DNA of 64,000 bases from Mycobacterium sp. Aquia_213 (lineage in GTDB: Bacteria; Actinomycetota; Actinomycetes; Mycobacteriales; Mycobacteriaceae), in the NCBI RefSeq assembly GCF_026625985.1, contig NZ_CP113116.1, forward strand, positions 1-64,000. Direction: 5' to 3'. Both the position numbers and the translations under genes were made by a program. This document shows positions 43,204 through 51,889 of this stretch, piece by piece (the stretch's first letter is position 1; the number at the start of each line of letters is the position of its first letter). The notes under the pieces were generated by a model. It saw only the letters and a list, made by a program, of their open reading frames with translations, made no database searches and had not been told where the DNA came from.

Positions 43204-43989
43204 GTGCAGCTGTTCGTCGTCGGGGCGCCGAGGTCCGGGTTGACCATCGTCACCCAGTTCCTCAACCACCACGAAGACATCAAGATCTTCGACGAGATCG
43301 ATCTGATCGAAATCGACCGGTCCGCCGGATCGGTTGTCGGCACCTTGGCGGCCTTCCTGCTCGAACGCGGGGTCTACGAGGACTACCGTCGGCGCGCGCA
43401 GGGATCGGCCGACCCGGCGCAGGCCCTGCGGGCGGTCATGAGTGAAATCGCGCAGCCCCGCGCGATCTGGGGCGAGAAAAACCCGAGGTACGCGACGCGG
43501 CTGGGGATCCTCCGACGATGCTTTCCCGAAAGCGTAATTGTGTTCGTCCTACGCGATCCGCGTGAGGTCGTGAACTCCTATCTGCTGCACCGGGATTCGA
43601 ACCTGCGCACAGATCTGGACTTCTGGATCAAGGACACGGTGGCCGAAGCCCTCGCGCTGTTGGAGAGCTGCCTGGAGCCGCTGCAGGTCGACGACGCCGA
43701 GCTGGTTGTGCTTCGCTACGAAGCCTTCGCGGCCCGGCCGAGTGAGACGCTCGACGCCGCCTTGCAGCGCTGCGGCCTGAGTTTTTCCGACAACGCCGTC
43801 CCGTTGGCACATTGCGCCCCGGAGGCGGTCGGCGACAACCAGTTCTACCGGCGCGGTGCACCGCTGCCGTGGAAGGCCGGCAACCTTGCGCCACTGCGCC
43901 AGGCGCCATCGGCGCGGGCCCGCATCGACGCTGACGATCCGGCCTGGTCCCAGGTCGAGGCCCTGGCGCAGCGCTTCGGTTACAACTGA
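43204..43989 (+). CDS. Sulfotransferase family protein 1
   Basis: This is a predicted PAPS-dependent sulfotransferase of 261 residues from GTG 43204. The 5'-phosphosulfate loop is GAPRSGLTIVTQFL (residues 7-20). The 3'-phosphate-binding segment is VLRDPREVVNSYL near 115-127. It is the first gene of the block inserted between espL and espB, 53 bp after espL in the same direction. No membrane segment is visible. The acceptor is unknown; a glycan or glycolipid is inferred from the neighbours. Confidence 0.85.
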   Translation: MQLFVVGAPRSGLTIVTQFLNHHEDIKIFDEIDLIEIDRSAGSVVGTLAAFLLERGVYEDYRRRAQGSADPAQALRAVMSEIAQPRAIWGEKNPRYATRLGILRRCFPESVIVFVLRDPREVVNSYLLHRDSNLRTDLDFWIKDTVAEALALLESCLEPLQVDDAELVVLRYEAFAARPSETLDAALQRCGLSFSDNAVPLAHCAPEAVGDNQFYRRGAPLPWKAGNLAPLRQAPSARARIDADDPAWSQVEALAQRFGYN

Positions 43990-44002
43990 ACAGGTTCTGC
44001 GA

Positions 44003-45001
44003 ATGGCGCTAAGCGATCTGTTGCACGCGGAACGACCCGCGTTTTGTTTCGTCACTAATGTCGGCGACGCCGTGTTGACACTGCCGACGTTGCGTGCGCT
44101 GGGCGAGATGTTCAGCGCTCCAATCACATTGATCTGCCCCAAGGTCGCATTCGACCTGTGCTTCCGGGAGGTAAGCCCGCGACTGGTCGACGTCACAGGG
44201 CTGCCCCTGACGGGGCCGCCCCCACTGCCGGGTGGACCGGAGCGGCCCCCCGACTACGACGCACTGGCGGCGGAGATCGGTCGTGTCGATGTCTTCATCG
44301 ACACGCTGCCGTGGAGCTCGCTGTCCAGCATCGTCATTCACCCGCTCCTGCAACGCCTGGCGCCTAAGGTGAGTATCGGCTTCACCACCGCCGGCCACGA
44401 CATCGTGGTCCCCAAGGGGGACTGTCACTCTGCGGACCTGACGTTCAAGTTGGCCCAACTGTTCGACCCGTCGCTGGAAATCGAAAGCTATGCCCAGCCG
44501 TTGCCCCTACCCGCGGCCGTGCAGGAGCAAGCCCGATCAATCCGAGCCGCGGTTCCGGCCGGAGCCAAAGTGCTCGTCGTGCATGCGGACAGCAATTGGA
44601 CGGAGAAGCGCTGGCCGGTCACCAGATTCATCGATCTGCTGGACCGGTTCTTGTCGCGCCACCCCGACTTCGTAGCCTGGGTGGTCGGGATGGGAGACGA
44701 GGAACTCAACGTGGGACGCCACGGCGAGCGGGTCTATGCGCATCTCGGGCTGCCACTCGACCTCACCATGGGACTGGTCGCTACCGCAGACCTTTTCGTG
44801 GGGATCGATTCCAGCATGCTGCATGCTGCCGATCTGGCGCGAGTACCCGGCGTGGGACTTTTCGGCCCAACGCGCGCCGAGGAATGGGGGTTCAGGTTCG
44901 CACCACACCGGCACATCGATATGAGCACGATGGCCGATATCACCGTGGAAGCAGCGCTGGATGCGATGGAAGAGCTCGTCGACGGCCCTAAAAGCCGATG
45001 A
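44003..45001 (+). CDS. Glycosyltransferase family 9 (heptosyltransferase-like) protein A
   Basis: This 332-residue GT-B fold protein resembles ADP-heptose heptosyltransferases of GT9. The N-terminal NVGDAVLTLPTLRALGEMF corresponds to the family motif GDxxLtxPxxRxL. The C-terminal donor-site motif is GIDSSMLHAADLARVPGVGLFGPT. It starts 13 bp after sulfotransferase 1. Mycobacteria lack LPS, so the sugar donor and acceptor are open; a role in a surface or secreted glycoconjugate is inferred. Confidence 0.82.
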   Translation: MALSDLLHAERPAFCFVTNVGDAVLTLPTLRALGEMFSAPITLICPKVAFDLCFREVSPRLVDVTGLPLTGPPPLPGGPERPPDYDALAAEIGRVDVFIDTLPWSSLSSIVIHPLLQRLAPKVSIGFTTAGHDIVVPKGDCHSADLTFKLAQLFDPSLEIESYAQPLPLPAAVQEQARSIRAAVPAGAKVLVVHADSNWTEKRWPVTRFIDLLDRFLSRHPDFVAWVVGMGDEELNVGRHGERVYAHLGLPLDLTMGLVATADLFVGIDSSMLHAADLARVPGVGLFGPTRAEEWGFRFAPHRHIDMSTMADITVEAALDAMEELVDGPKSR

Positions 45002-45059
45002 TGTTGTGCTGCGACGGGATGGCCAGGCCGTCTAAGCTCTCGCTGGAGGTTGGTCGGGT

Positions 45060-46103
45060 TTGAGCGAAATCACGGTTCTGCAGGGCGGACGCCCGTCGAG
45101 CGTTGAGCCTGACGTGCTCACCAATCTGCTGCGCGCGCGCACCCCCGCGGTGTATTTCTCCACCCTGATCGGGGACTCCATCCTGACGCTGCCCACCCTG
45201 CGTGCGCTGGCCGAAATGTTCACCGCCCCAATCACCTTGATATGCCCCAAGGACGCCTTCGACCTCTGCTTCCACGCGGTCAGCCCGCGCCTGATCGACA
45301 TCACCGGCATTGCCCCGGGAGGACCTCCGATAGGGCGCCAGGCAAGTCGGACCCTCGACTACGACGCCCTGGTGTCCGACATCGGCACCGTCGATGTCTT
45401 TATCAACGCCGTGCCGTGGGACATCCCGTCGAACATCTTCATCCGGCCCCTTTGGCGACGCCTGGCTCCCACTACGAGTATCGGTTTCCCGACCGACGAC
45501 GACTACGACATCATCATCCCGCGAGATCTGCCACACTCGGCCGACCTGACCTTCAAATTGGCCCGGCTGTTCGATCCGTCGCTGCAGCTCGAAAGCTATG
45601 CCCAGTCGGTGCCTCTCGCGCCGTCCGTGCAGGACGAAGCCCGGTCCATGCGCGCCGCCGTACCCGCCGGGGTCAAGGTGCTGGTGGTGCACGCCGACGC
45701 CGGCTGGACAGAGAAACGCTGGCCCGCAACCAGGTTCATCGATCTGCTGGATCGCTTCTTGTCGCGACATCCCGACTTTGTGGCCTGGGTGGTCGGGATG
45801 GGAGACGAGGAACTCAACGTCGGGCGTGAACGCGATCGCGTCATTCCCTACCTCGGGCTCCCACTCGACCTCGCCATGGGCTTGGTTGCGAACGCGGACC
45901 TTTTCTTAGGCGTCGACTCCGCCATGTTGCACGCCGCCGATCTGGCGCGAGTGCCCGGCGTCGGCCTTTTCGGTCCGACCCGGCCCGAGTTGTGGGGGTT
46001 CCGATTCGGGCCGCACCGGCACGTCGACAGGGGCACCATGACGGACATCACCGTGGCGGACGTGCTCGATGCGATGGAAGAGGTTGTCGCAGAGTATGTC
46101 TGA
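45060..46103 (+). CDS. Glycosyltransferase family 9 (heptosyltransferase-like) protein B
   Basis: This is a tandem paralogue of the previous gene, 347 residues from TTG 45060 with a GGAGG site 10 nt upstream. It shares long identical blocks such as HPDFVAWVVGMGDEELNVGR and LHAADLARVPGVGLFGPTR. It has the same GDSILTLPTLRALAEMF and VDSAMLHAA motifs. A duplicated GT9 pair suggests two successive or alternative transfers of a similar sugar. Its 3' end overlaps the DUF4254 gene by 8 bp. Confidence 0.82.
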   Translation: MSEITVLQGGRPSSVEPDVLTNLLRARTPAVYFSTLIGDSILTLPTLRALAEMFTAPITLICPKDAFDLCFHAVSPRLIDITGIAPGGPPIGRQASRTLDYDALVSDIGTVDVFINAVPWDIPSNIFIRPLWRRLAPTTSIGFPTDDDYDIIIPRDLPHSADLTFKLARLFDPSLQLESYAQSVPLAPSVQDEARSMRAAVPAGVKVLVVHADAGWTEKRWPATRFIDLLDRFLSRHPDFVAWVVGMGDEELNVGRERDRVIPYLGLPLDLAMGLVANADLFLGVDSAMLHAADLARVPGVGLFGPTRPELWGFRFGPHRHVDRGTMTDITVADVLDAMEEVVAEYV

Positions 46104-46722
46104 GCCAGGTGAAGGCATCGAAGACCGGCCCCCGGACCCCATTCACGATGGGAGACTGCGTGATTCAACGAGTACTGACTTGCTCGCCGCCGTGCGCCAG
46201 TTCTACGACATCGCCATGCTGTGGCACTCCGAAGAGCCGGCCGACTCCTCGGATCGAGGGGGCATTGCAGCGAAGGCGCTACACCTACACGCGCTGAACT
46301 TCGCCCTATGGCATCACGAAGACGCCGTTCGCCGGCCCGGCGCTGACGACCATGAGGTTGCTCGCCGGAAACGTTGCATCGACGACGTCAACGCCCGGCG
46401 GAATGGGGCCATCGAAGAGGTCGACGCGACCCTGCTTGATCGCGTCGACCTGAGTCCAAACGCACCGTTGCACACCGAAACCCCCGGCACCATCGTCGAC
46501 CGGCTGTCCGTTCTTGCGCTGCGGATCGTGCACACGAATCGCGCTGACCAGCCCGGTGCGCGGCTGGCCGTGCTCGACGAGCAGTACGACGACCTGGTCG
46601 GTGGGCTCGAGCAGCTTCTCGCGGGCATGCGGGCCGGGGAGATCAGGTTCAAGCTGTACCGGCAGTTCAAGTCGGCTTCGCAACGAAGTTACTGCGACTT
46701 GTTCGAGGACCGCGACAACTGA
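46096..46722 (+). CDS. DUF4254 family protein
   Basis: This is a 208-residue protein from ATG 46096. It matches the DUF4254 pattern: FYDIAMLWHSEE, HALNFALWHHEDAVRRPGADDHEVARRKRCIDDVNARRNGAIEEVD and ETPGTIVDRLSVLALRI. It overlaps GT9 protein B, so the two should be made together. DUF4254 proteins are known from glycan gene clusters containing GT9-type enzymes, but no activity is assigned. The gene converges on the next one with only 4 bp between. Confidence 0.8.
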   Translation: MSEPGEGIEDRPPDPIHDGRLRDSTSTDLLAAVRQFYDIAMLWHSEEPADSSDRGGIAAKALHLHALNFALWHHEDAVRRPGADDHEVARRKRCIDDVNARRNGAIEEVDATLLDRVDLSPNAPLHTETPGTIVDRLSVLALRIVHTNRADQPGARLAVLDEQYDDLVGGLEQLLAGMRAGEIRFKLYRQFKSASQRSYCDLFEDRDN

Positions 46723-46726
46723 GGCG

Positions 46727-47503
46727 TCAATACGCCGCGGCCCGCCACCATTGGGTCCAGTCGAGGTAGGGGTCCTTGTGTTCCTCGTACTGAAGATGAA
46801 GTGCCAGCGAAGGTATCGGGGTAAAGAGCGCAACTTGCTCACGCCAGATCCTGTTGATCGTCGACGCTTCGAAGATGTGGTGCTGCTGGCCGTAGGGCGT
46901 GCTCGAATAGCGGGCGAGCAGTTCGAATAGCTCCCAATTTCGCCGCAACGTCTCGATCTCCACCCAGCAGGTATTCGTGGTGTGGGTGTTGGTGCGCCAG
47001 TGCCGCTGGGTGCCGTATACGACGCGGCAGTCCTCGCGGCTGAATATCGGGCTCCAATAATTCTTCGGATCGTCAAAAGGGTGCAGCGCGACTTCTCGCC
47101 CGTCGAGCTTCTCCCGAAGCAGCACATGGACCTCGAGCATCTCCTGGATCGCCGATGGGGTGTGCAAGTAGTCGTCCTCAACGAGATAGACGAGCTCGCG
47201 AGCGTCGTCGCGCGCCTTGGAGAATGAGGCGAGACAGGAGGCGTTGTACCCCCGATCGTCGAGGGCAATGAATTCGACCGGATGGTGGCAGGTTTCAAGT
47301 ATCCGATGCAGGGTCGGCAGGACTTCGGGCGACGAGTGATCATCGAAGACCCGCAAGACGATGTCGCCTTCGGCGTGATTGATTGATGTGACGATCGATT
47401 GCGTACAGCGCAGCAGGATCTCACTTTTGGGCGCATCGACATAGCGGTGCGCGCCGTGCACGCTGATGTCGGAGTGGGTCTGCAGGTGAATGTCGAGCTT
47501 CAT
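46727..47503 (-). CDS. Glycosyltransferase-like (GT-A/GT2 type) protein
   Basis: This 258-residue protein starts at ATG 47503. The early part (CTQSIVTSINHAEGDIVLRVFDDHSSPEVLPTLHRIL) and the EDDYLHTP motif resemble the nucleotide-binding and DxD-like acidic regions of GT-A glycosyltransferases. The C-terminus is rich in aromatic residues (WTQWWRAAAY). ATG 47503 overlaps the stop of the DUF1796 gene (ATGA). The assignment to glycosyltransferases is moderate; donor and acceptor are unknown. Confidence 0.7.
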   Translation of the reverse strand: MKLDIHLQTHSDISVHGAHRYVDAPKSEILLRCTQSIVTSINHAEGDIVLRVFDDHSSPEVLPTLHRILETCHHPVEFIALDDRGYNASCLASFSKARDDARELVYLVEDDYLHTPSAIQEMLEVHVLLREKLDGREVALHPFDDPKNYWSPIFSREDCRVVYGTQRHWRTNTHTTNTCWVEIETLRRNWELFELLARYSSTPYGQQHHIFEASTINRIWREQVALFTPIPSLALHLQYEEHKDPYLDWTQWWRAAAY

Positions 47504-48156
47504 GTCGTCGACCGCCGCAGCATCGTGCGAAAGACTGCGGACCAATCGGAATCCGAGCCGCGGATACCCGGGGTTATGTCCATGAGCAGCAATCGATCTA
47601 GGTTCGCGGGCGTAGTCAACTCGTGGCGCGTGGGTGTCGACACCACGTAAAGTGCGGCGCCAAAGCGTTCTGAAACTGCGGCGGCAAGGTGGTCGATCGC
47701 CTCGTCGGTGAACGTGTACGGGATGGGTGCGGTGGCCTGAACCTCGTCGGCCAGGTTGTCCTGGGTATTGGCGACAAAGCATATCCGGCGGGTGAATTCG
47801 GTGACGCCCCGCAGGGTCTGCGATATGTGCTCGAACTTGGCGAAAAATGAATCGGGTTCGGAAGAAACGTCTTTCGGTTCGTGCCAGAAGTAACAATCGC
47901 CCACTGCCGGCCATCGAGGCGGCGATCCGGGGCTGCATTCCAGCCCGGAGATGTGCTCCGGGTAGTACCTGTCGCCGGCGATCATTTTCGCGGCGGAAGC
48001 GGGAGGGCAGATCAGCCAGTCGAACGGCGTCCGTTTGATGACGGCCGCCGACCCGACGATATCGGCGACCAGTGCTCGGTGCACTTGGAGTTGGATCGCT
48101 CCTTGGCACGACATCCCGAGGCTCACCAGAGCGACGTCCGCACACAACAGCGCCAT
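47500..48156 (-). CDS. DUF1796 family putative papain-like protein
   Basis: This 218-residue protein from ATG 48156 begins ALLCADVALVSLGMSCQGAIQLQ, with TPFDWLICPPAS downstream. The Cys in LGMSC and the PFDW motif are hallmarks of DUF1796 (putative cysteine peptidase). A second conserved part is FVANTQDN. Members are often found in surface polysaccharide clusters and their activity is not established. It lies 4 bp after sulfotransferase 2 in the same operon. Confidence 0.75.
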   Translation of the reverse strand: MALLCADVALVSLGMSCQGAIQLQVHRALVADIVGSAAVIKRTPFDWLICPPASAAKMIAGDRYYPEHISGLECSPGSPPRWPAVGDCYFWHEPKDVSSEPDSFFAKFEHISQTLRGVTEFTRRICFVANTQDNLADEVQATAPIPYTFTDEAIDHLAAAVSERFGAALYVVSTPTRHELTTPANLDRLLLMDITPGIRGSDSDWSAVFRTMLRRSTT

Positions 48157-48160
48157 TCCG

Positions 48161-49123
48161 TTATCCCTCGCCCGGACCGAGTGCGCGATAGCCGGGCCCG
48201 GCGAATCGCTCCGCGGCCTGCAACATCGTGTCGGACACCGGCCGGTCTTCGGCAGCGCCGCGGGCAAAGGGCCGAGGCGTCGGGTCCTTGGAATAGAACT
48301 CCGACTGCTCCTTCATGCGATCGATGGCCGCGGGGCTTGTCCCGAGCCCGAAATGGGGAGCCGCGCGCTCCCACGCAGCGTCGGGCAGGTCGGCATAGTC
48401 GATGACGAGCCGCCGCGCCGGGTCGTCCCCAGCCGCCTCGAGCATCGCGCCAACCGCGCGGGAGGCGAACTCGGCACGTTCCATCGTGGGCACCAAGGCC
48501 CGGTCAATCCCGAAGAGCTGCGCCGCTTTACCGGGAGTGGCTTGGGGCCCGAGCCAGCCCGGCGGTTCAGCGAGGAGCGAGGCCAGGACACGGACCGGAT
48601 CTCGCTGGACCCAGATCCACGGAGTTTCGGGGAAGGCCGCGGCCAACACCTCCCGACGGAGAATGTTCCAGCTGCTGCATTTGAGCACCAGCCGCCGTTC
48701 GTCGCCGTGCCTGCATCGACCAAGCGCTCGCACCAACACCCGCACGGCCTCGACCAGGAAGGCGTGATCGACGCGCGCGGGATCGAGCCCGAGCAGCGAG
48801 TTCAGCGGCGCCGGCTCGGCGACCACGACGACTCCGGGCAGCGTTCCCAGCAGCCGCGACAGCAGGGTCGATCCGCACCGCGAGACGTGAAAGATCATGC
48901 CGGCCGGATCGAGTGACGGCGCGCTCTCGATGGCCACCAGTTCGTCGAGGCCGGTCCGAACCAGCGGCCGCGCGCTCCGCCCGGATTCCCAGCGGGCGAC
49001 GGTCTGGTCGAAGAAGGGATCGGTGAACCGTTCGGCCGAAAGATCCGCCCACCAGACCACCGGGGCCGGGCCGGAGAAGTCCAGCCTGATCGGCGTCCAG
49101 CCGGCGAGTTCGGTGAGGTCCAT
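48161..49123 (-). CDS. Sulfotransferase family protein 2
   Basis: This 320-residue protein from ATG 49123 carries a PAPS-binding loop FHVSRCGSTLLSRLL at about 78-92 and a 3'-phosphate segment PWIWVQRDPVRVLASLL. It is not closely similar to sulfotransferase 1, so the cluster carries two different enzymes of the superfamily rather than a duplication. An unusual N-terminal extension of about 75 residues (LTELAGWTPIRLDFSGPAPVVWWADLS) precedes the loop. It follows the DUF6065 gene by 13 bp. Confidence 0.82.
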   Translation of the reverse strand: MDLTELAGWTPIRLDFSGPAPVVWWADLSAERFTDPFFDQTVARWESGRSARPLVRTGLDELVAIESAPSLDPAGMIFHVSRCGSTLLSRLLGTLPGVVVVAEPAPLNSLLGLDPARVDHAFLVEAVRVLVRALGRCRHGDERRLVLKCSSWNILRREVLAAAFPETPWIWVQRDPVRVLASLLAEPPGWLGPQATPGKAAQLFGIDRALVPTMERAEFASRAVGAMLEAAGDDPARRLVIDYADLPDAAWERAAPHFGLGTSPAAIDRMKEQSEFYSKDPTPRPFARGAAEDRPVSDTMLQAAERFAGPGYRALGPGEG

Positions 49124-49136
49124 CAGACGCAGAACC

Positions 49137-49982
49137 TCAGCGAGGTCCGCCGGGCGCTTTTGTGGCGGTCGGACCCGGCGTCCATCCACAGATCTCGTCT
49201 TCCACCCGAGTGAAAGGCCGCAAACGCAAGCGGGTTTGGTGCTGTGGCGCGGCCGAACCGTCGGGGAGCGTGCCCCGGAAGTAGTCCTTCTGCCAACCCG
49301 CCTGGCGCGCGAACGATCCCGGATACTGCAGATCTGCATTGAACGCGCGGCGATTCTGCCACCAGTCGTAATACGCCGTGCGCAGCTCGTCGGGTGCCGC
49401 CGCGATCGACACCATCTTGGGCACGAATTCGTCGAGCTCGGCTCGTCGTTGCGGTACCAGCACGCCGACCGGCTCGCCGGATTCGAAGGTTGCCCAGACC
49501 CGCGGCCGGGTGAATTTCCAGTTGAGGGTGAAAGTTGAAGGGGACCAGTCGGTTTCGACGATTCCTTCCAGAGCCGCAATGCCGTGCTTCGGGCAGTTGA
49601 CCGGACCGCGGACCAGCAGGTTGAAACCGGGGGGAGTGCGGAACAGGAACGGCAGGCTCCAGGTGATGATCCCGTGCCCGAAGTGACTCGTCGGCCGAAA
49701 CATCGGCGCATTGCCTCCGTAGTCGAACTCGATGGAGTCCGGCGCCGCCCCGCCATGCCACCGCGCGCGCACGCGCCCAGTGCTCGTGACGAGCCAACCG
49801 GCCTGGTTGGCCATCAGCAGGGGCAGGCAGCGATTGGCGAATCGCTCGCGCGTCGAGTCCATCCAGCCGCGGTCCCGCGAAGCGGGGATCAACTCGACGC
49901 CGTGCCCGCTGTGCAACTCGTAGGCGATGAGTTCGCGATCGCTAGCGGTGGGCTCGCTGCTGCCGGACATGTCGGCTGACAT
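49137..49982 (-). CDS. DUF6065 family protein
   Basis: This is a 281-residue protein from ATG 49982, which follows the dioxygenase stop by 13 bp. Recognisable parts are LIAYELHSGHGVELIPASRDRGWMD, CLPLLMANQAGWLV and FGHGIITWSLPFLFRTPPGFNLLVRGP, typical of DUF6065. The C-terminal part (KDYFRGTLPDGSAAPQHQTRLRL) is also family-like. No catalytic residues are known. The protein is probably soluble: no signal peptide or membrane helix is visible. Confidence 0.75.
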   Translation of the reverse strand: MSADMSGSSEPTASDRELIAYELHSGHGVELIPASRDRGWMDSTRERFANRCLPLLMANQAGWLVTSTGRVRARWHGGAAPDSIEFDYGGNAPMFRPTSHFGHGIITWSLPFLFRTPPGFNLLVRGPVNCPKHGIAALEGIVETDWSPSTFTLNWKFTRPRVWATFESGEPVGVLVPQRRAELDEFVPKMVSIAAAPDELRTAYYDWWQNRRAFNADLQYPGSFARQAGWQKDYFRGTLPDGSAAPQHQTRLRLRPFTRVEDEICGWTPGPTATKAPGGPR

Positions 49983-49995
49983 CAGATCCCGCTTC

Positions 49996-50964
49996 CTAGT
50001 CGGTAATCGATTCGGGTGTCCCACCACTGAGCTGCCGGCTGCGTCGACCGTGAATATCGACCGGGATCTCGCCGATCAAGGCAACACGGTGCATGAGGCG
50101 GTGCTCGTCGTCGTAGTCGTCGACGGCGCGGTGCTGAGTCGCGCAGTTGTCCCAGATCGCCACGTCACCCGGCTCCCAATCCCACCGGATAGTGTTCTCC
50201 GGCAAGGTGATACGGCGTTGCAACAGTTCGAATAACACCCGTGATTCGTCGCTCTGCAGACCAACGAATCCGCGCGCCCATCCGCCGAGCAGCAGCGTGC
50301 GCTCGCCGGTTTCGGGGTGCACTCGCACCACCGGATGTTCGGTGCGAAAGGTGGATTCCTCCTCGCGCGCCGCCTGCAGCTGATTGCTCAGCATGTTGAC
50401 GCTTTCCAGCGCCTGATACGGGGCGGGTGTGCCACCCGGCACCAGCACACACCCCATACCCTCGACGTATCCGAGTTGGTCAAAGCGGTTACTGCTGTGC
50501 AGTGCCCGGAGATTTTCGGCCAGGCTTCTCAGTGGCGCGGGCAGTGCCGCGTAGGCCGCGGCCGTTGATGCCCACAGTGTCGAGCCGCCGTAGCGAGGCA
50601 GAGTCACCGCGCGCAGTATCGAGGCTTTCGGCACATTGAGGGAGAAGGTGTGGTCGGTGTGCCAGCGCGTTGCCTTACCCCGTTGGGAGTCGACCACAGA
50701 CACCCCCGGTGGGCCATCGGGAAGGGCATTGGCGCCGAACACCCGGATCGGCGCGCCAAGCCGCTTGGCGAAGGCGAACTGCCGCGCGTCGTCGAGGTGG
50801 TGCTGATCGCGGAAGAAGATCACCTTGTGCCGCAGCAGCGCGGCATGGAGCTGATCCACCACGCCCGCATCGAGATCGCCGCCGAGTCGCACTCCATCGA
50901 TGCGCGCGCCAATGTGGGCGCCCAATTGGGCGACGGTGAGGGTGATTTCCGCCGGCCTTACCAT
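49996..50964 (-). CDS. TauD/TfdA-type Fe(II)/2-oxoglutarate dioxygenase
   Basis: This is a 322-residue oxygenase. ATG 50964 follows an AGGAGG ribosome site 9 nt upstream; a longer in-frame reading is less likely. The iron-binding triad is His102 and Asp104 (WHTDHTF) and His278 ([11 protein letters not shown]), with Arg289 or Arg293 for 2-oxoglutarate. Family members hydroxylate or desaturate small molecules, or desulfonate taurine. Next to two sulfotransferases a role on a sulfated or sulfonated intermediate is possible but not shown. It is the first gene of the minus-strand operon. Confidence 0.87.
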   Translation of the reverse strand: MVRPAEITLTVAQLGAHIGARIDGVRLGGDLDAGVVDQLHAALLRHKVIFFRDQHHLDDARQFAFAKRLGAPIRVFGANALPDGPPGVSVVDSQRGKATRWHTDHTFSLNVPKASILRAVTLPRYGGSTLWASTAAAYAALPAPLRSLAENLRALHSSNRFDQLGYVEGMGCVLVPGGTPAPYQALESVNMLSNQLQAAREEESTFRTEHPVVRVHPETGERTLLLGGWARGFVGLQSDESRVLFELLQRRITLPENTIRWDWEPGDVAIWDNCATQHRAVDDYDDEHRLMHRVALIGEIPVDIHGRRSRQLSGGTPESITD

Positions 50965-51169
50965 CGCGGTGGTCCCTCCTGATACGGGCGTCTCCGGTGG
51001 CACGAACGGTGCGGCACTGCATTGACGCACATGGGCGTGGCGATGCGAAATATACCCATCCATACCTCCTCTGGCGGCATATCGCGATTCGGAGACAACT
51101 GTGGCCGCTGCCGGTGGCGTTCGTCGCGACCACGCAGTCTGCTCGATAACCCAATGTTAGTGTTACGCA
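50965..51169. promoter_or_regulatory. Divergent promoter region between the dioxygenase and FkbM genes
   Basis: This 205-bp gap separates the divergent starts of the dioxygenase operon and the FkbM gene and must hold promoters for both. It is richer in A+T near 51140-51165 (AACCCAATGTTAGTGTTACG). No confident -35/-10 pair or operator was found. Confidence 0.4.
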
Positions 51170-51889
51170 ATGGGTTTGTATTGGATCACGAACCGGGCCG
51201 AAAAGGAGGTGAAAAATTATCACTCCGAGTTGGAGTGGCGGCGCAATTTCGTGAACGAACTCAGATCCCGCGCAGTCGATGTTGTTCTCGATGTCGGCGC
51301 CAATTCAGGGCAGTACGCCGGCCGCCTGCGCGAGGCCGATTTCGACCGCCGCGTCGTTTCGTTCGAACCCCTCTCCGGACCGTATTCCCGATTGCAGCGC
51401 AGCGCCGCGAAGCTCCCACAATGGGATTGCCGGCAGTGCGCACTCGGTGATTTCGACGGAGCGATCTCGATGAATGTCGCAGGCAACGCCGGCGAAAGCA
51501 GCTCCATCCTGCCGATGCTGCAACGACATCGGGACGTGTTCCCCAGGGCAAACTACATCGGCACCGAAGACGTGACGGTGTCCCGGCTTGACTCGGTCGC
51601 ACCCGAGGTCCTGGCGCCAGACGAGGTGGCGTTTCTCAAAATCGATGTTCAGGGGTTCGAAAAGCAGGTGATCGAGGGCGGCAGCGCAACGATCAGCGAT
51701 CGTTGCGTCGGCCTGGAATTGGAGCTGTCCTTCGAACCCTTGTATGACGGCGGAATGCTCATTCAGGAGGCACTCGATCTCGTGGAGTCTTTGGGTTTCG
51801 AGCTGACGGGATTGGTGCCCGGTTTCATCGATCTGCGCACTGGCCAAGTGCTGCAAGCCGACGGTGTGTTTTTCCGCGGCGACGATTGA
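51170..51889 (+). CDS. FkbM family methyltransferase
   Basis: This 239-residue SAM-dependent methyltransferase starts at ATG 51170. Its SAM motif I VVLDVGANSGQYA lies at residues 38-50, followed by VVSFEPLSGPYSRL (motif II) and VAFLKIDVQGFEKQVIEGG, all typical of FkbM. In mycobacteria such enzymes O-methylate sugars of glycolipids such as phenolic glycolipids and glycopeptidolipids. In this cluster the substrate is probably the same product as that of the sulfo- and glycosyltransferases (inference). It is divergent from the dioxygenase operon. Confidence 0.85.
   Translation: MGLYWITNRAEKEVKNYHSELEWRRNFVNELRSRAVDVVLDVGANSGQYAGRLREADFDRRVVSFEPLSGPYSRLQRSAAKLPQWDCRQCALGDFDGAISMNVAGNAGESSSILPMLQRHRDVFPRANYIGTEDVTVSRLDSVAPEVLAPDEVAFLKIDVQGFEKQVIEGGSATISDRCVGLELELSFEPLYDGGMLIQEALDLVESLGFELTGLVPGFIDLRTGQVLQADGVFFRGDD

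Noticed and set aside
43856..44002. 5' extension of GT9 protein A into the sulfotransferase gene
   Set aside because: It overlaps the end of sulfotransferase 1, and the encoded residues are not GT9-like.
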